From contig JAYGXS010000004.1 of the NCBI GenBank assembly GCA_036362985.1, forward strand, positions 4,112,590-4,176,589: a stretch of DNA of 64,000 bases, given 5' to 3'. This stretch comes from Ligula intestinalis. Lineage: Eukaryota; Platyhelminthes; Cestoda; Diphyllobothriidea; Diphyllobothriidae. Of this stretch, positions 33,425 through 43,819 are shown piece after piece. The notes below the pieces were generated by a model. The model was not told the origin of the DNA and searched no databases. It worked only from the letters and a program-made list of their open reading frames with translations. Numbering within the stretch: the stretch's first letter is position 1; every line of letters begins with the position of its first letter. The position numbers and the translations under genes were made by a program.

Positions 33425-35515
33425 TTATAAGAGTACACACAGAAGACTAATCGGAAACAGTTCTGTTGCTTAGGTAGTCATTTTTACAGTGTAGTTTTTT
33501 TAGGCGGCTAAAAAACACTTGTGGCGCTGTAGTATAATTAATAACCCTACTCAAGTAATCTCTTCGAAACGAAGATACAGTTCATGCTTTTTGTTGACAT
33601 TTCATGGGATAGCACAGCTACTTTGCGTGGCGCCAGCCTTTATTGGCGGCTTAACGAAAGAGCGCCGGACGCAGCGGTTACAATGCAAACGAAGCTGAAG
33701 AGCTGGCATAATGCCCGAGTTTTTGATGGGATTAGTGTTCCTTACTATCCGAATTGTAGCAGGTAACATTAAAATCACATCTAGCACCCATCCACAGACT
33801 TTGCTAGTTGATGCGCAGAAAAAAAAAACAATTTACAAAAATATGAAAATCTTTTACCTGTCTGGTGGATAGTGCGGCATGATCTAGGTAAGGATAAAAA
33901 ACACAAGAAGTGAATGACAATTACCAATAATCAATAAAAGCGTCTTAATATGTTAAAACATAGTTCCGACAGTATTTGAAGCCCGTGATCAGGAGGTTCT
34001 TGAAAGCAGCTGTTTATAGAGAAGATGAGTGTCGGTAAACCCGGTACCAATGTTGACCTCGTTAACGTTGACGTGAAGAAATATGGAACCACAAGGCGAA
34101 TAAAAATACTACACGAAGAGAAGCAAGAAGAATCCTGTCAACCACTGGAGAAGTCATAAGCTAAGTAACTTTGACTCTCGACAGTATCGGTGAACGATGT
34201 TTACCGTGCGCTTTAAAAAATGGCCAGCGTAGTGACACTGACATGGGCGTGAATTAGTTTAAAGTGCTAATACACTAGCCTACCCATCTAAGTCCAATGT
34301 CAGGACGGACTCCAGTCTAAATGTGCTATACACGCCTGGTCAACTCAAAAAGGACCAGAGTTTTACGAAAGCAATGGAGGTTTGAATATCAACGGAGGTT
34401 CAGCATAAAGGATACAGAAAGGAGTCATTGCAGCCTGACTTTCTTTTTATAGGAAGAATGAGCTATCCTGGCAATTAACAACCTTTCAAGCCACAAACTT
34501 TAGCTAACTATGGTAGTTTAAAATGTCTCACATCACTTAAAGTGAGGCATACGTGCTGCGTGCCGTCGTAATGGGTCCTCATAGTCGACATTACCCTCTC
34601 TTCCTGCGGCCATGCACCAACCAGTCCCCTTTCTGGACCGCTCAGTCATCTGATGCGGGGATTGAGAGCGAATGACTGATGAAAGTATAGGTTCTTCTGC
34701 ATGTGCAACACGACCTGATTCTCTATATGGGTAAGAGCAGTATAGAGGCTATATTAAGAAGGCATTGGTTCTTATTCATAGTTCATTTGTTGGCCGCTCA
34801 ACAGAAACAGAGTTAAATGGTCTGTCTCCACGTGCCACATACGACCCCGTGCAACAAATCGGATTGTCGTACTAGGGGAACGAGCTGTTCGGATTTCAAA
34901 TGCGCTGGGAGGAGCGTAAGGATACGCTTCTCACTTATAGGAAATATTTTCTTTTCGTGCATGTATTGCATGTTTTCGTGCAAGATGTACGGGCAGGTGG
35001 AAGGGTGTGTTAATTGGACTTGTTCTGCGGTGGTTTAGCGCAGATATTCGTGGACACACATGTGGTCGAGTAGATCACCGCAGTGCCTTAACAATCATGG
35101 GTGATACGAGCATCTGAAGTGAGAACGACGGACGTATGTTGGTGCTCCTGTCACTGGTTTGGCTGGCTCAGTACGACAGACGCGCAGGTGACCGATCAGA
35201 GTAATGCACATATGCGGTGGAACTTCGGGCATGATAAGTTGATAACTGCTACGCTGGATGCGCTGGTGAGGCTAACAGTAATGATGACGCTGATGCAGGG
35301 GAAACTTGACTTGCCAACCTAGCGGCGGATTTCAATGATGTGGATACGCATGTAGCCGTGGACCTGTGTGGCGACTGAATGTACGTGGGCGGGCCGGACA
35401 GTGTCGGGACCCCAGACACTGGTTGGCCGGTCTCTGTGAATTTGACTAATAACCCTATAATAAGTTACATTTTTAAACTGATACCAATCTGACGTCTTCA
35501 CTTTACACGTTTTTC
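33425..35515. other. No gene recognised
   Basis: Several short frames on both strands lack recognisable domains. The stretch 34.8-35.5 kb is richer in GC than its surroundings and forms the left flank of the RTE insertion. Confidence 0.3.
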
Positions 35516-35518
35516 ATC

Positions 35519-35527
35519 GATAACTTG
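35519..35527 (+). repeat. Target-site duplication, left copy
   Basis: GATAACTTG at 35519-35527 is repeated exactly at 38803-38811, on both sides of the RTE LINE. Confidence 0.8.
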
Positions 35528-38500
35528 GTGCGTAAAAATCCAACCCCACCTCCAAGCTGGTGCGCGCCGGAAACTTGCTTTTGCTTGGCTAACGGGGCTC
35601 TGGTAGGGGAGCAAGACCGGGGACCTAGCGCCAATCCCCTTTTCTCCACGAAACACGGAATTGACTTTCTTGACTTTCTACACTTTCATGAATCACAACT
35701 ATACGCAACATACGATCTCTGCTACGGCGTCCGCGGGAACCGACGCGCCCCATCCTCTTGGCATCGCGGGACGGGTGTTAAATCTGCGAGCTGATGCCGG
35801 ATTGCGAATTGCAGGCTGGAATGTTCAAACTTTGAGGGATGACGGCGCCCAACTGTTAACAGCCAAATCCCTTTCTGAATACCGTGTTGGTGTGGCGTGT
35901 CTCTCTGAGGTCCGCCTACCTGGCACTGGCCACAAACTGCTGCAAGTACCAAGAACTGACTCTGCGTACCATCTCTACCACAGTGGTGTGTCCGACAACT
36001 CTGGACTGTATGGTGTCGCTATAGCTTTGGCCGATGAATTTCACTCGAGTCTGCTAGAGTGGGAGGCTGTCTCACCGCGGATCGCTTGGGTCCGTTTGAA
36101 AAGTGCCCCAGTCAACGCTTCCATCATCTCGGTATATGCGCCTACTCTGGCTGCTGATGACAGCATAAAAGATGACTTCTACGGTGACCTCCAGCGAACA
36201 GTTGACCGCATCGCAAGAAGCGATCTACTCGTCATTGCCGGTGACTGGAACGCCCGACCAGGTGTGTGTGACGCTGGAACCCGTCATGTGCTAGGCAAAT
36301 TTGCTGTCGGAGCGCAGTGTGCCAACGGTGAGCGCCTTGTCAACTTCGCATCGTCTAACCGCCTCGTTGTGTCAAGCACCCGTTTTGATCATCCGCGCCA
36401 CCACCTTGTCACTTGGTACTCAAATGACGGGCATACCCAGGCCGAAATAGATCACATCCTTGTCCGAGCACGCTGGGCCAGCTCGGTCTTGGATTGTCGA
36501 GCCTACCGCGGTGCTGATACAGGAAACGCTCATGCATCGGACCATGTCCTACAGCGGGCAACCCTTCGCTTGCGTTTGAGAGCTATTCACAGACCCTCCC
36601 GACCACAGCGGATCGATGTTGCAAAGCTGAAGTCCTCTGCTGGCGACGCCTTCCACTTAGCACTCCAGAACCGTTTCGACGGCCTGTACCCTGACGCCCG
36701 AGCGGACCCAGAGCCCGCGTGGCAGTCCCTGAAGGCCGCGATGTCAGAGCTGGCATACACCCATCAAGGCAAAACCCGACGGCGATATCGCGACTGGATC
36801 ACTAGAGCCACGCTTGAGTTAGCTGAGGAGGCCGGCCGAGCCAGACTCACTGGCTCCCCCACTTACAGAGAGCTGCGGCGCCAAACGACAAGGGCCATCA
36901 GAGCCGATAGGAACGCCTACTGGAGCGACTTTGCCACGGAAACGGAGCGAGCAGCTACCAGAGGTGACACCCACAAGCTCTACCGACTCTTAAAGCAGGC
37001 CAGCAGAGGTTCGGGGAACACCACCGAGACTTTACTGGATCGCAACGGTGCTGTAATCACTAAGATCGATGACCGGTTAGAGAGATGGCGCGAGCATTTC
37101 TGTGACCACCTTAACCATGATCCCCCTGTGATGTCTGACCTGTCGCCCAATGTTGACGATCCCCACCATCTGTATGAGTGCAACACAGAGCCACCCAGTG
37201 TAGAGGAAGTTGTCTCCATTCTCTTGAGGCTACGCAACAACAAGGCACCTGGTGAGGATGACCTCCCGCCGGAGCTCTTTAAATGTGCACCCGAGGTTAT
37301 TGGGCCCTGGCTACAACAAATATTTGCCAAGATATGGGACAGCGAAGTTGTGCCCTCTGACTGGAGAAAAGCAGTGATCCTCCCCTTGTTTAAAAAAGGC
37401 GACAGACGAGCGTGCAGAAATTACAGAGGCATTAGCCTTATCGATGTAGCGGCGAAAACATTCACGTCTCTTCTTCTCAAACGTTTCCAAACTGCAAGAG
37501 ACCAGCGCACCCGCCCAAACCAGAGTGGATTTCGACCAGGTCGTGGCTGCACCGACCAGATCTTCAATCTCCGCCGTGTACTGGAACTGAGATGGGGTCA
37601 CCAACAACCCACTGTTCTATGCTTCATCGACTTTGCTGCCGCATTTGACTCTGTTGATCGCAGTTCGCTGTGGAACATAATGAGGACGGACGGCCTACCA
37701 CCTAAGCTTCTCAATCTCATGCAGGCATACTATCGTGGCACTTCCACACGGGTGAGGACGCAGAACGGTGACACGGAAGCCTTTAGCGTCAGGACGGGCG
37801 TCCGCCAAGGTTGTGCCCTTTCACCAACCCTGTTCAACTATGCGGTGGACTGGATCATGACCAAAGCACTGGATGACTTCCCGGGAGTGCAGTTTGATCG
37901 CTCAAAATGGGTGACTGACTTGGCGTATGCTGATGACGTCGTCCTCTTTGGCGACAACTGTAATGCAGTTCAGCAGGCGTTGGACAAGGTTAATGAGCGT
38001 GCCCGATCCATCGGATTACGCCTAAACGCGACTAAGACCCAAGTCATGCTCTCCTGTGTGCCCCCTACATCTGTCACTCCTATTGTTCTCGACGGCGCTC
38101 CTCTCGAAAAGGTCGACTCGTTTAGATACTTAGGCTCTTTGGTCACGGAAACGGGTCAAGGTGTCGACGAGGTTGTATCACGCGTCAACCGTGCCCGATC
38201 TGCCTTCTACCGACTGTGCGCTCCTCTATGGAATAGAAGGGAAATATCACTACGCACAAAGTCCCGTGTTTACCAAGCAGTGGTTCGATCTATCCTGCTC
38301 TATGGCGGAGAGACATGGCCTATGCGTGTTGAGGACATGAGGCGCCTTGAGGTGTTTGACAATGACTGCCTACGCCGCATCCTTCGTCACCGACGCGTCG
38401 ACCGAATTCGCTGCTCCGATCTCCGCCGACGCTGTCACCTGGACGCTCTCCCTCCACTCCTGCTTCAGAGACGACTTCGGTGGTTCGGGCATGCGGCCCG

Positions 38501-38802
38501 GCGTGATGATGGTGAGCTGATTCGTGACCTGCTTGTGGCGACGCCTCCCCCCACCTGGCGCAAACGTCGCGGCGGGCAGCTGAAAACTTGGACAGCAACG
38601 GTCAAGCAGGATCTGTCGTCAGTTTCCGGCCCATGCGTCTACGGCCTACGCCAGTGGAACCGTGAATGGATGGTGCTCTCGTGTGAACAGGCGCAAGATC
38701 GACGCGCCTGGACAGCTGTGATTCATGATGCAGTCAACGTCAAAACTGATGCCGGCTCAACCCGCCCGAGGTGAATGCCGTTACAAGTACAAGTACAAGT
38801 AA
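35528..38802 (+). mobile_element. Complete RTE-type LINE
   Basis: 3275 bp between two exact copies of GATAACTTG. It has a 5' leader of about 160 bp, one long intact ORF, and after the stop codon only about 28 bp, ending in three ACAAGT units. A very short 3' UTR with a short tandem tail is typical of the RTE clade. Intact ends, clear TSD and open frame point to recent insertion and possible activity. Confidence 0.9.
35688..38774 (+). CDS. RTE LINE polyprotein: AP endonuclease and reverse transcriptase
   Basis: 1028 codons from the first in-frame ATG at 35688; the frame is open a little further upstream, so the start is not certain. The endonuclease is N-terminal: RIAGWNVQTL, CLSEVRLPG, VIAGDWNARPG, AEIDHILVRARW and ASDHV. 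The reverse transcriptase follows: NNKAPGEDDLPPELFK, NYRGISLID, QSGFRPGRGCTDQIF, FIDFAAAFDSVDR, GVRQGCALSPTLFNY and catalytic YADD at 37926-37937. A C-terminal part has LLYGGETWPM and LRWFGHAARRDD, as in RTE proteins. No stop or frameshift is visible. It differs clearly from the CR1/Jockey-like LINEs in the window and is GC-richer than the AT-rich DNA around it. Confidence 0.95.
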   Translation: MNHNYTQHTISATASAGTDAPHPLGIAGRVLNLRADAGLRIAGWNVQTLRDDGAQLLTAKSLSEYRVGVACLSEVRLPGTGHKLLQVPRTDSAYHLYHSGVSDNSGLYGVAIALADEFHSSLLEWEAVSPRIAWVRLKSAPVNASIISVYAPTLAADDSIKDDFYGDLQRTVDRIARSDLLVIAGDWNARPGVCDAGTRHVLGKFAVGAQCANGERLVNFASSNRLVVSSTRFDHPRHHLVTWYSNDGHTQAEIDHILVRARWASSVLDCRAYRGADTGNAHASDHVLQRATLRLRLRAIHRPSRPQRIDVAKLKSSAGDAFHLALQNRFDGLYPDARADPEPAWQSLKAAMSELAYTHQGKTRRRYRDWITRATLELAEEAGRARLTGSPTYRELRRQTTRAIRADRNAYWSDFATETERAATRGDTHKLYRLLKQASRGSGNTTETLLDRNGAVITKIDDRLERWREHFCDHLNHDPPVMSDLSPNVDDPHHLYECNTEPPSVEEVVSILLRLRNNKAPGEDDLPPELFKCAPEVIGPWLQQIFAKIWDSEVVPSDWRKAVILPLFKKGDRRACRNYRGISLIDVAAKTFTSLLLKRFQTARDQRTRPNQSGFRPGRGCTDQIFNLRRVLELRWGHQQPTVLCFIDFAAAFDSVDRSSLWNIMRTDGLPPKLLNLMQAYYRGTSTRVRTQNGDTEAFSVRTGVRQGCALSPTLFNYAVDWIMTKALDDFPGVQFDRSKWVTDLAYADDVVLFGDNCNAVQQALDKVNERARSIGLRLNATKTQVMLSCVPPTSVTPIVLDGAPLEKVDSFRYLGSLVTETGQGVDEVVSRVNRARSAFYRLCAPLWNRREISLRTKSRVYQAVVRSILLYGGETWPMRVEDMRRLEVFDNDCLRRILRHRRVDRIRCSDLRRRCHLDALPPLLLQRRLRWFGHAARRDDGELIRDLLVATPPPTWRKRRGGQLKTWTATVKQDLSSVSGPCVYGLRQWNREWMVLSCEQAQDRRAWTAVIHDAVNVKTDAGSTRPR

Positions 38803-38811
38803 GATAACTTG
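38803..38811 (+). repeat. Target-site duplication, right copy
   Basis: GATAACTTG directly after the (ACAAGT)3 tail, identical to 35519-35527. Confidence 0.8.
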
Positions 38812-39560
38812 ATGGTAAACTTCGACCAAAGGCAAAACCGGGAGAAAGTTAATAGAAAATAAAATTGGTAGCCCAGTTTGCGGCTACAGGGTTTTTAAGG
38901 ATTCGATTAAGCAGGTTTTTGTCCTTGGAGTAAAATTCCTTAGACATAACTCTGGGTTCTATCGAGAAGTAGTCCAGTGAGATGGCTTACATGTGGCCTT
39001 ATTTACATCTCGTAAGCTAGATTATCTATAAGATCGGATTCTTGTTACCGGTCAGTGCGCACATTGGTCATTTGCGTTTATAAGTGGGCTATTTTTAGCG
39101 TAGCAACTGCCGACTTTATTATCATCGTTTTTACCCTACTCTCATTCGCGTATACTAAAATCTATAGACAGAGCGAGTTTTTGTTAAATATTAGTAAAGA
39201 CAACATCTACACATAAGTAAAGTATGTAATCATTTTTCCGGACACTGCGATGGTGCATTAGTCCATTTTAATAATATTATGCTCTGTATCCAATATTTGT
39301 ACGAACGCCATATGAGCAGAAGAGATGACGGCTTGACCGCAGTATGCCCCACTTATACCATTCATTTCCCTCACGCACCTTATCTTAGTGTCAATAATAA
39401 GTCTAGACCAAAGGCAGGATTAGATGCAGTGATTTAAAAAGCTAAACACTCACAAGCCTGACAAGTGTTTTGCAAAAAACATGGGCGGCTCGAACCCCAT
39501 CTGAGTGGGAGTGACAGAGGACGACGGAATTGACAATGGATATATAAAATGTATGGACCG
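38812..39560. other. No gene recognised
   Basis: AT-rich stretch between the RTE element and the assembly gap. No exon, RNA gene or repeat identified. Confidence 0.3.
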
Positions 39561-39575
39561 GCTTTATGCTTCTAA

Positions 39576-39622
39576 TTGCACAAATAGAAAATTTAATGCA
39601 AAATTATTGAAAGACGCATGAA
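39576..39622 (+). repeat. Sequence repeated on both sides of the gap
   Basis: The last 47 bases before the gap (starting TTGCACAAATAG) are identical to the first 47 after it (39723-39769, ending GACGCATGAA). This is what two overlapping contig ends look like. Confidence 0.85.
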
Positions 39623-39722
39623 NNNNNNNNNNNNNNNNNNNNNNNNNNNNNNNNNNNNNNNNNNNNNNNNNNNNNNNNNNNNNNNNNNNNNNNNNNNNNN
39701 NNNNNNNNNNNNNNNNNNNNNN
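39623..39722. other. Assembly gap of 100 N
   Basis: Exactly 100 N, the usual convention for a gap of unknown size. See the identical flanks. Confidence 0.99.
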
Positions 39723-39750
39723 TTGCACAAATAGAAAATTTAATGCAAAA

Positions 39751-40029
39751 TTATTGAAAGACGCATGAAGATGCACTAAAACGACCAGGTACACAGACTA
39801 CAATGCAAATCACACGAAGCTGACAAATAGAAGAATGTGTATGCAGGTTAAGTACTGACTGATACACTAGACTATAGTATATGTCGAAGCAAAAGTGCGG
39901 AATACACTCTCCAATTATTCTAGCCAAATTATTGAAAAATCTGACTTCAATGTCATGTCTGTCAACAGAAACACAGCTTACAGGAAGTGCTATTAGTACC
40001 AGAACTGAAAATAAGGTGACTGAAAACAT
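39751..40029 (-). CDS. Possible first exon of a small secreted protein
   Basis: From an ATG at 40029 the minus strand encodes a good signal peptide: MFSVTLFSVLVLIALP followed by VSCVSV, then a region with Cys and amphipathic character (RFFNNLARIIGECIPHFC). The frame runs for 92 codons, but its end does not look protein-like and a splice donor may lie earlier. The downstream part would fall at or left of the assembly gap. No family recognised. It could also be chance in AT-rich DNA. Confidence 0.3.
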   Translation of the reverse strand: MFSVTLFSVLVLIALPVSCVSVDRHDIEVRFFNNLARIIGECIPHFCFDIYYSLVYQSVLNLHTHSSICQLRVICIVVCVPGRFSASSCVFQ

Positions 40030-41555
40030 TCGCTGAGTATTTTGTTGTCAGAGAACATCGAAATGTTTCGAATTTTGGCGCGCACACCTCGCACGACAGC
40101 TTAACATGGTTTTCGACAAAACAACCATCGTGATCTATTAGGTGGAGCGCACTTTAGAGACTGACCAAAGCTGCAAAGCACTGGATATAATCAAGATTCT
40201 GTTAAATTTATTTTCTTGTTGAGGTAAACAAACTGATAATCTTTGGGTCATCCAAATTTACTTTGCCCGCGTTTCCCTAACAAGCTTTATCCAAATACGA
40301 ACACTGGGTGGAACAACAGCTTGAATTGTTGTTCGTAATCTGGGTAGTATCTTAATTATCGAGGCATATGACTGTTCGCACTACAGGAGTTTCTCTTTAC
40401 AATAATGCCATCATTATGAAAAATCGATTTAAAAGGCTGCTTCTCGTTATTCGCTTCATTTAAATACCTCGTTTGCTAGGAAATGATTCAAAACGTCTGG
40501 AATCAACGGCATCAACACTGAAAACAACTGCCGACTCGAGGAAGCTGCACCATTACCTCATTCAATAACGCAACACAATAGACAGTAAGACTGCTGCATC
40601 TTGGAGGCAGCAACCACAGCCACCAGGACGTCCTGGACGTCAGAGCACATTCATTGTATATACATCTCTGATAACCATGTCCTAGTGCTGCGCTAGCGCA
40701 AAATGTTCGTGCTAGTTCGTGAGCTGATAGGCGAGTGTAACTACCAATTTTGACCTGATTAGCTGAGGCTACAACCGGTTGCAACATCCGCCAATCACCG
40801 TACAGAAGGAGAAGCACAGAAACACAATGCACATGCTCATGGGATTGAGCTATGGCGAACCGACATGAGACTGTAATATGTGGTTAGAATAAGGTGCCTG
40901 AAAGTAATAAAATACGAATATACGGACATAAATGCATAGGGGACATAAAAACAGCTACCTGGCGATTGCGCGTGGGAGCCACCCAATATTCCCACGGAAA
41001 CTAAAAAGTGTCGGTGTACAACCGCAAAACCACCAAGAAGAACTTACCGCCCTTCTAGGAATGATCATTCCAGTTAGTTTATTTGAGGACAGTGCAGGTG
41101 TGTACAGGTTAACTCCACGCTCAAAGTGTCCACTTATCTATGAATTCAAATATACCTGAATACTTTGAGAGCGTTCCATCAGTATCCAAATAAAAATGAA
41201 ACGGAATTGGTGTAATGTGTTCCTTAGTAAACAGATATAATGTTTTAAGGGACTTTCACGTTCAACAAACAGACAACCTTTTTAAGTGAAAACAGCAGGA
41301 TTTTTAGGTTTAATACATTTCTCAGTGAAATTGTCAAATGCTTTCTCCCTTTGCGTGAATAAGATAACAAATTGAGCATACGGTTTTTCAAATTTGTACA
41401 GAATCAATAACAACTGTGCCATTTTTGACGCACCGAATAGTCAACAGTAATGTTACATTTAAACTTGAGATGGAAAAGTAGAAACGGATATTTACAAAAA
41501 TAAAAGGTTGATGGAATGTGGGCATGCAATTACTAGTGCAGTTAGAGATTAGCCA
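40030..41555. other. No gene recognised
   Basis: No domain in either strand. Nothing further to report. Confidence 0.3.
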
Positions 41556-41561
41556 CATGCC

Positions 41562-41815
41562 TTACTGCTTACATAGGTCAGTTGGCTCCGGCCGTATATA
41601 GGCTCTTTTCATGTAGCGCAAGGTCCAGTTTGTTCGTGCTCGATGAAGAACTCGGAAACATGTATTGAGGTCAGCAGAGTCACCACTGTCCGGCAGGTGT
41701 TTTGCAAAGGAGAACCTTGACACTTTGTTTTCTTTTTTAGAAAGCCAGTTAAGTAAAAGTTTATCGGCCCTGCTCGCCAATTGCCTTTGTCTACAACCAA
41801 CGTACTTGTATCCAC
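41562..41815 (-). pseudogene. Possible PLE-type protein C-terminus
   Basis: The minus-strand frame has NWLSKKENKVSRFSF, then LNTCFRVLHRARTNWTLRYM and KRAYIRPEPTDLCKQ before the stop. The pattern F.V..RA......L...A..IR...P.LC resembles the region after the GIY-YIG nuclease in PLE proteins. RT and GIY-YIG are not seen upstream (41.8-42.6 kb). A weak match made by eye. Confidence 0.4.
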
Positions 41816-43635
41816 ATCACGTGCGTTTTCAGATAATTGTACGTTGACCGATGCAAACTAAGCCATCAAACATATATGAAGTCGGCTACGCCTCACATAC
41901 GACCTGCACAAGTTTTGAGTTTGCTGTACAACCGGATTAAACGGTCACACTATTCGTAGCATCCTCCACCTCTTAGGCAGGGCTTGTTTCCTCCTTTAAA
42001 TTGGGTTTGAGCTGAAGACTCTAGGACTCGGAGTATCTTTTATTTATTTAGACGCCGCACACTGTAAAATGTGATGTTCAGTCGCCAAAAACCGATATTT
42101 TTGCATGATGTCTCAGCAGCCTGTAACTGAGCCTTCACGAATATAACTTCGTAAGGAAAGGAAAAAGGGACTGAGGGCCTTTATTGGTATTTTCGTTCCG
42201 CGCCGATGAGCTGAAGAGCTTAGCACCACAATGTACTGGATGTCTTCCAGCGCAACAAATTGTTGAGATGTCAAGCCGAATACCATCAAGCAAATGGGTA
42301 CAAAAGCACAATTGTGTCCACATTACTTTTTCAATGGTAGACTCTCAATCGAAGAATCCGAAGAAAATGCAACGAATTTTATCATCAACTTGGTCCACTG
42401 GATTGATGCATTGGGTGGTAGCATTATTTCAAGCGCCTTTCGTAACGCTGGGCCTATGGGGCGTACTTGTACGTAGTCACAAGTGGCAATCTGTTTCTCG
42501 GTCAATCCTGAATATCTAAACAACGTCAAGGCCGACTCAGACGTGCCCTCGTCCAAGGAACTAAAGCATATGCTCTGCTCTCACTCTGGGTGCCATCTTT
42601 CGCAACACTGAATGGGTGCTATCCTCCAGCTCCCAACGTGTTCCAACTACTTCTTCTCACTTTCCGTACAAAATACAAAATCCTCTCAACTGGCGTCCAA
42701 ATCCTCTTTCTGTTTGGCACCGAACCTGAAGGTTACGCAGACGGTAGCCTTCCCATTACTTTAGCTACCACAAAACTCTACACATAAGTTTTCATAATAT
42801 TCTACAGTTGAACGTGCCTCGGTACATTTGAAAAGAGGCGTAACTATTATCGAGAATAGAAACGTTGTCAAGGTACGGCTTAAGCATAAATTAATACAAA
42901 ACTATGCACGACACAGCAGTCTAAGCCTGCAACCGACTGTGCACACTAAATCATGCAACCAGTTATTGTAAACTGCTTCCCCAATCAAAGATGATGCATT
43001 TGCTCGCGCACGTGACCAAATAAATGACTAGTCAAACACCATTAATTTTTGTCCTAAGGATTATCGCGCGAGAAAGGGCTTATCTTCGACTGTTTGAAAG
43101 CTCTAGAACGGTCTCCATGACCGGCACGTCATGGGCTGGGAGTTTCTAGAACGATCAGGATTCAAAATACCTAAGGTGTTCGATACGATGAAAAATTCTA
43201 TTACAAAAGCTGTAAAGGTTGTAGTTGTCCCCAGAACCTGTAGCGGTCCCTTTGACAGGCATTTTTTCCGCAAAAATTATCATAGAAATTACTTGGCAGC
43301 TAGAAACCTGCATATGGGGGATGGAGTATCTGATCGCAACTGAGAAATCTGGCGCACTTTACAGAATATCGTACAGAAACTCTCCCGATAATGACACAGG
43401 GTATATCGCAATAAAGACAGCCCATGCATTCTGCCCGAAGGTTACATGGTAGTGGTTGACTCCGTGTCTTGCCCTCGAAGCGAGACGCTAGAAAATTTTT
43501 TGAGTTTCTGTTCAGCTTTAGCCTGTCACGTTGAGCTTCGTCTTTTCTGCTATGTAGTCAAGAAGTCCAGGATCTTCGGTCCACGAGTCCCGTCAAGTCA
43601 GCATGAGTGTATGAGCTGAACCCGGTACGACGACG
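41816..43635. other. No gene recognised; downstream flank of the sushi gene
   Basis: Overlapping frames at 42184-42556 on both strands show no recognisable domain. The rightmost part is the flank beyond the poly(A) signals of the sushi gene. Confidence 0.3.
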
Positions 43636-43638
43636 ACA

Positions 43639-43652
43639 TTTATTCGTTTATT
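43639..43652 (-). promoter_or_regulatory. Two poly(A) signals of the sushi gene
   Basis: On the minus strand AATAAA occurs at 43652-43647 and 43644-43639, about 170-180 nt after the stop codon (43822-43820), a normal distance for a 3' UTR end. Confidence 0.6.
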
Positions 43653-43819
43653 TTGGAAAAATTACATTTTCGCAAAGCACAATACAGTATGAATGAATAT
43701 CAGCCACTATTAAACAGAAATGCCACACACCAACTGGGAATGGAAAGGCTAAGAGAACAAATAAAGGTCGAAGTAGGTAATGTAGGTGAGAGATGAGCAA
43801 CAGCTAGTGCCGGTGTCAA

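Noticed and set aside
35525..35794. Small frame upstream of and overlapping the RTE ORF as an ORF1
   Set aside because: It has no ATG near its beginning and starts within the target-site duplication; no ORF1-like motif.
36980..38598. Minus-strand frames of 92-116 codons
   Set aside because: Shadows of the RTE ORF.
42184..42556. Overlapping plus and minus frames as a gene
   Set aside because: Neither strand has a recognisable domain or clear splice or start context.
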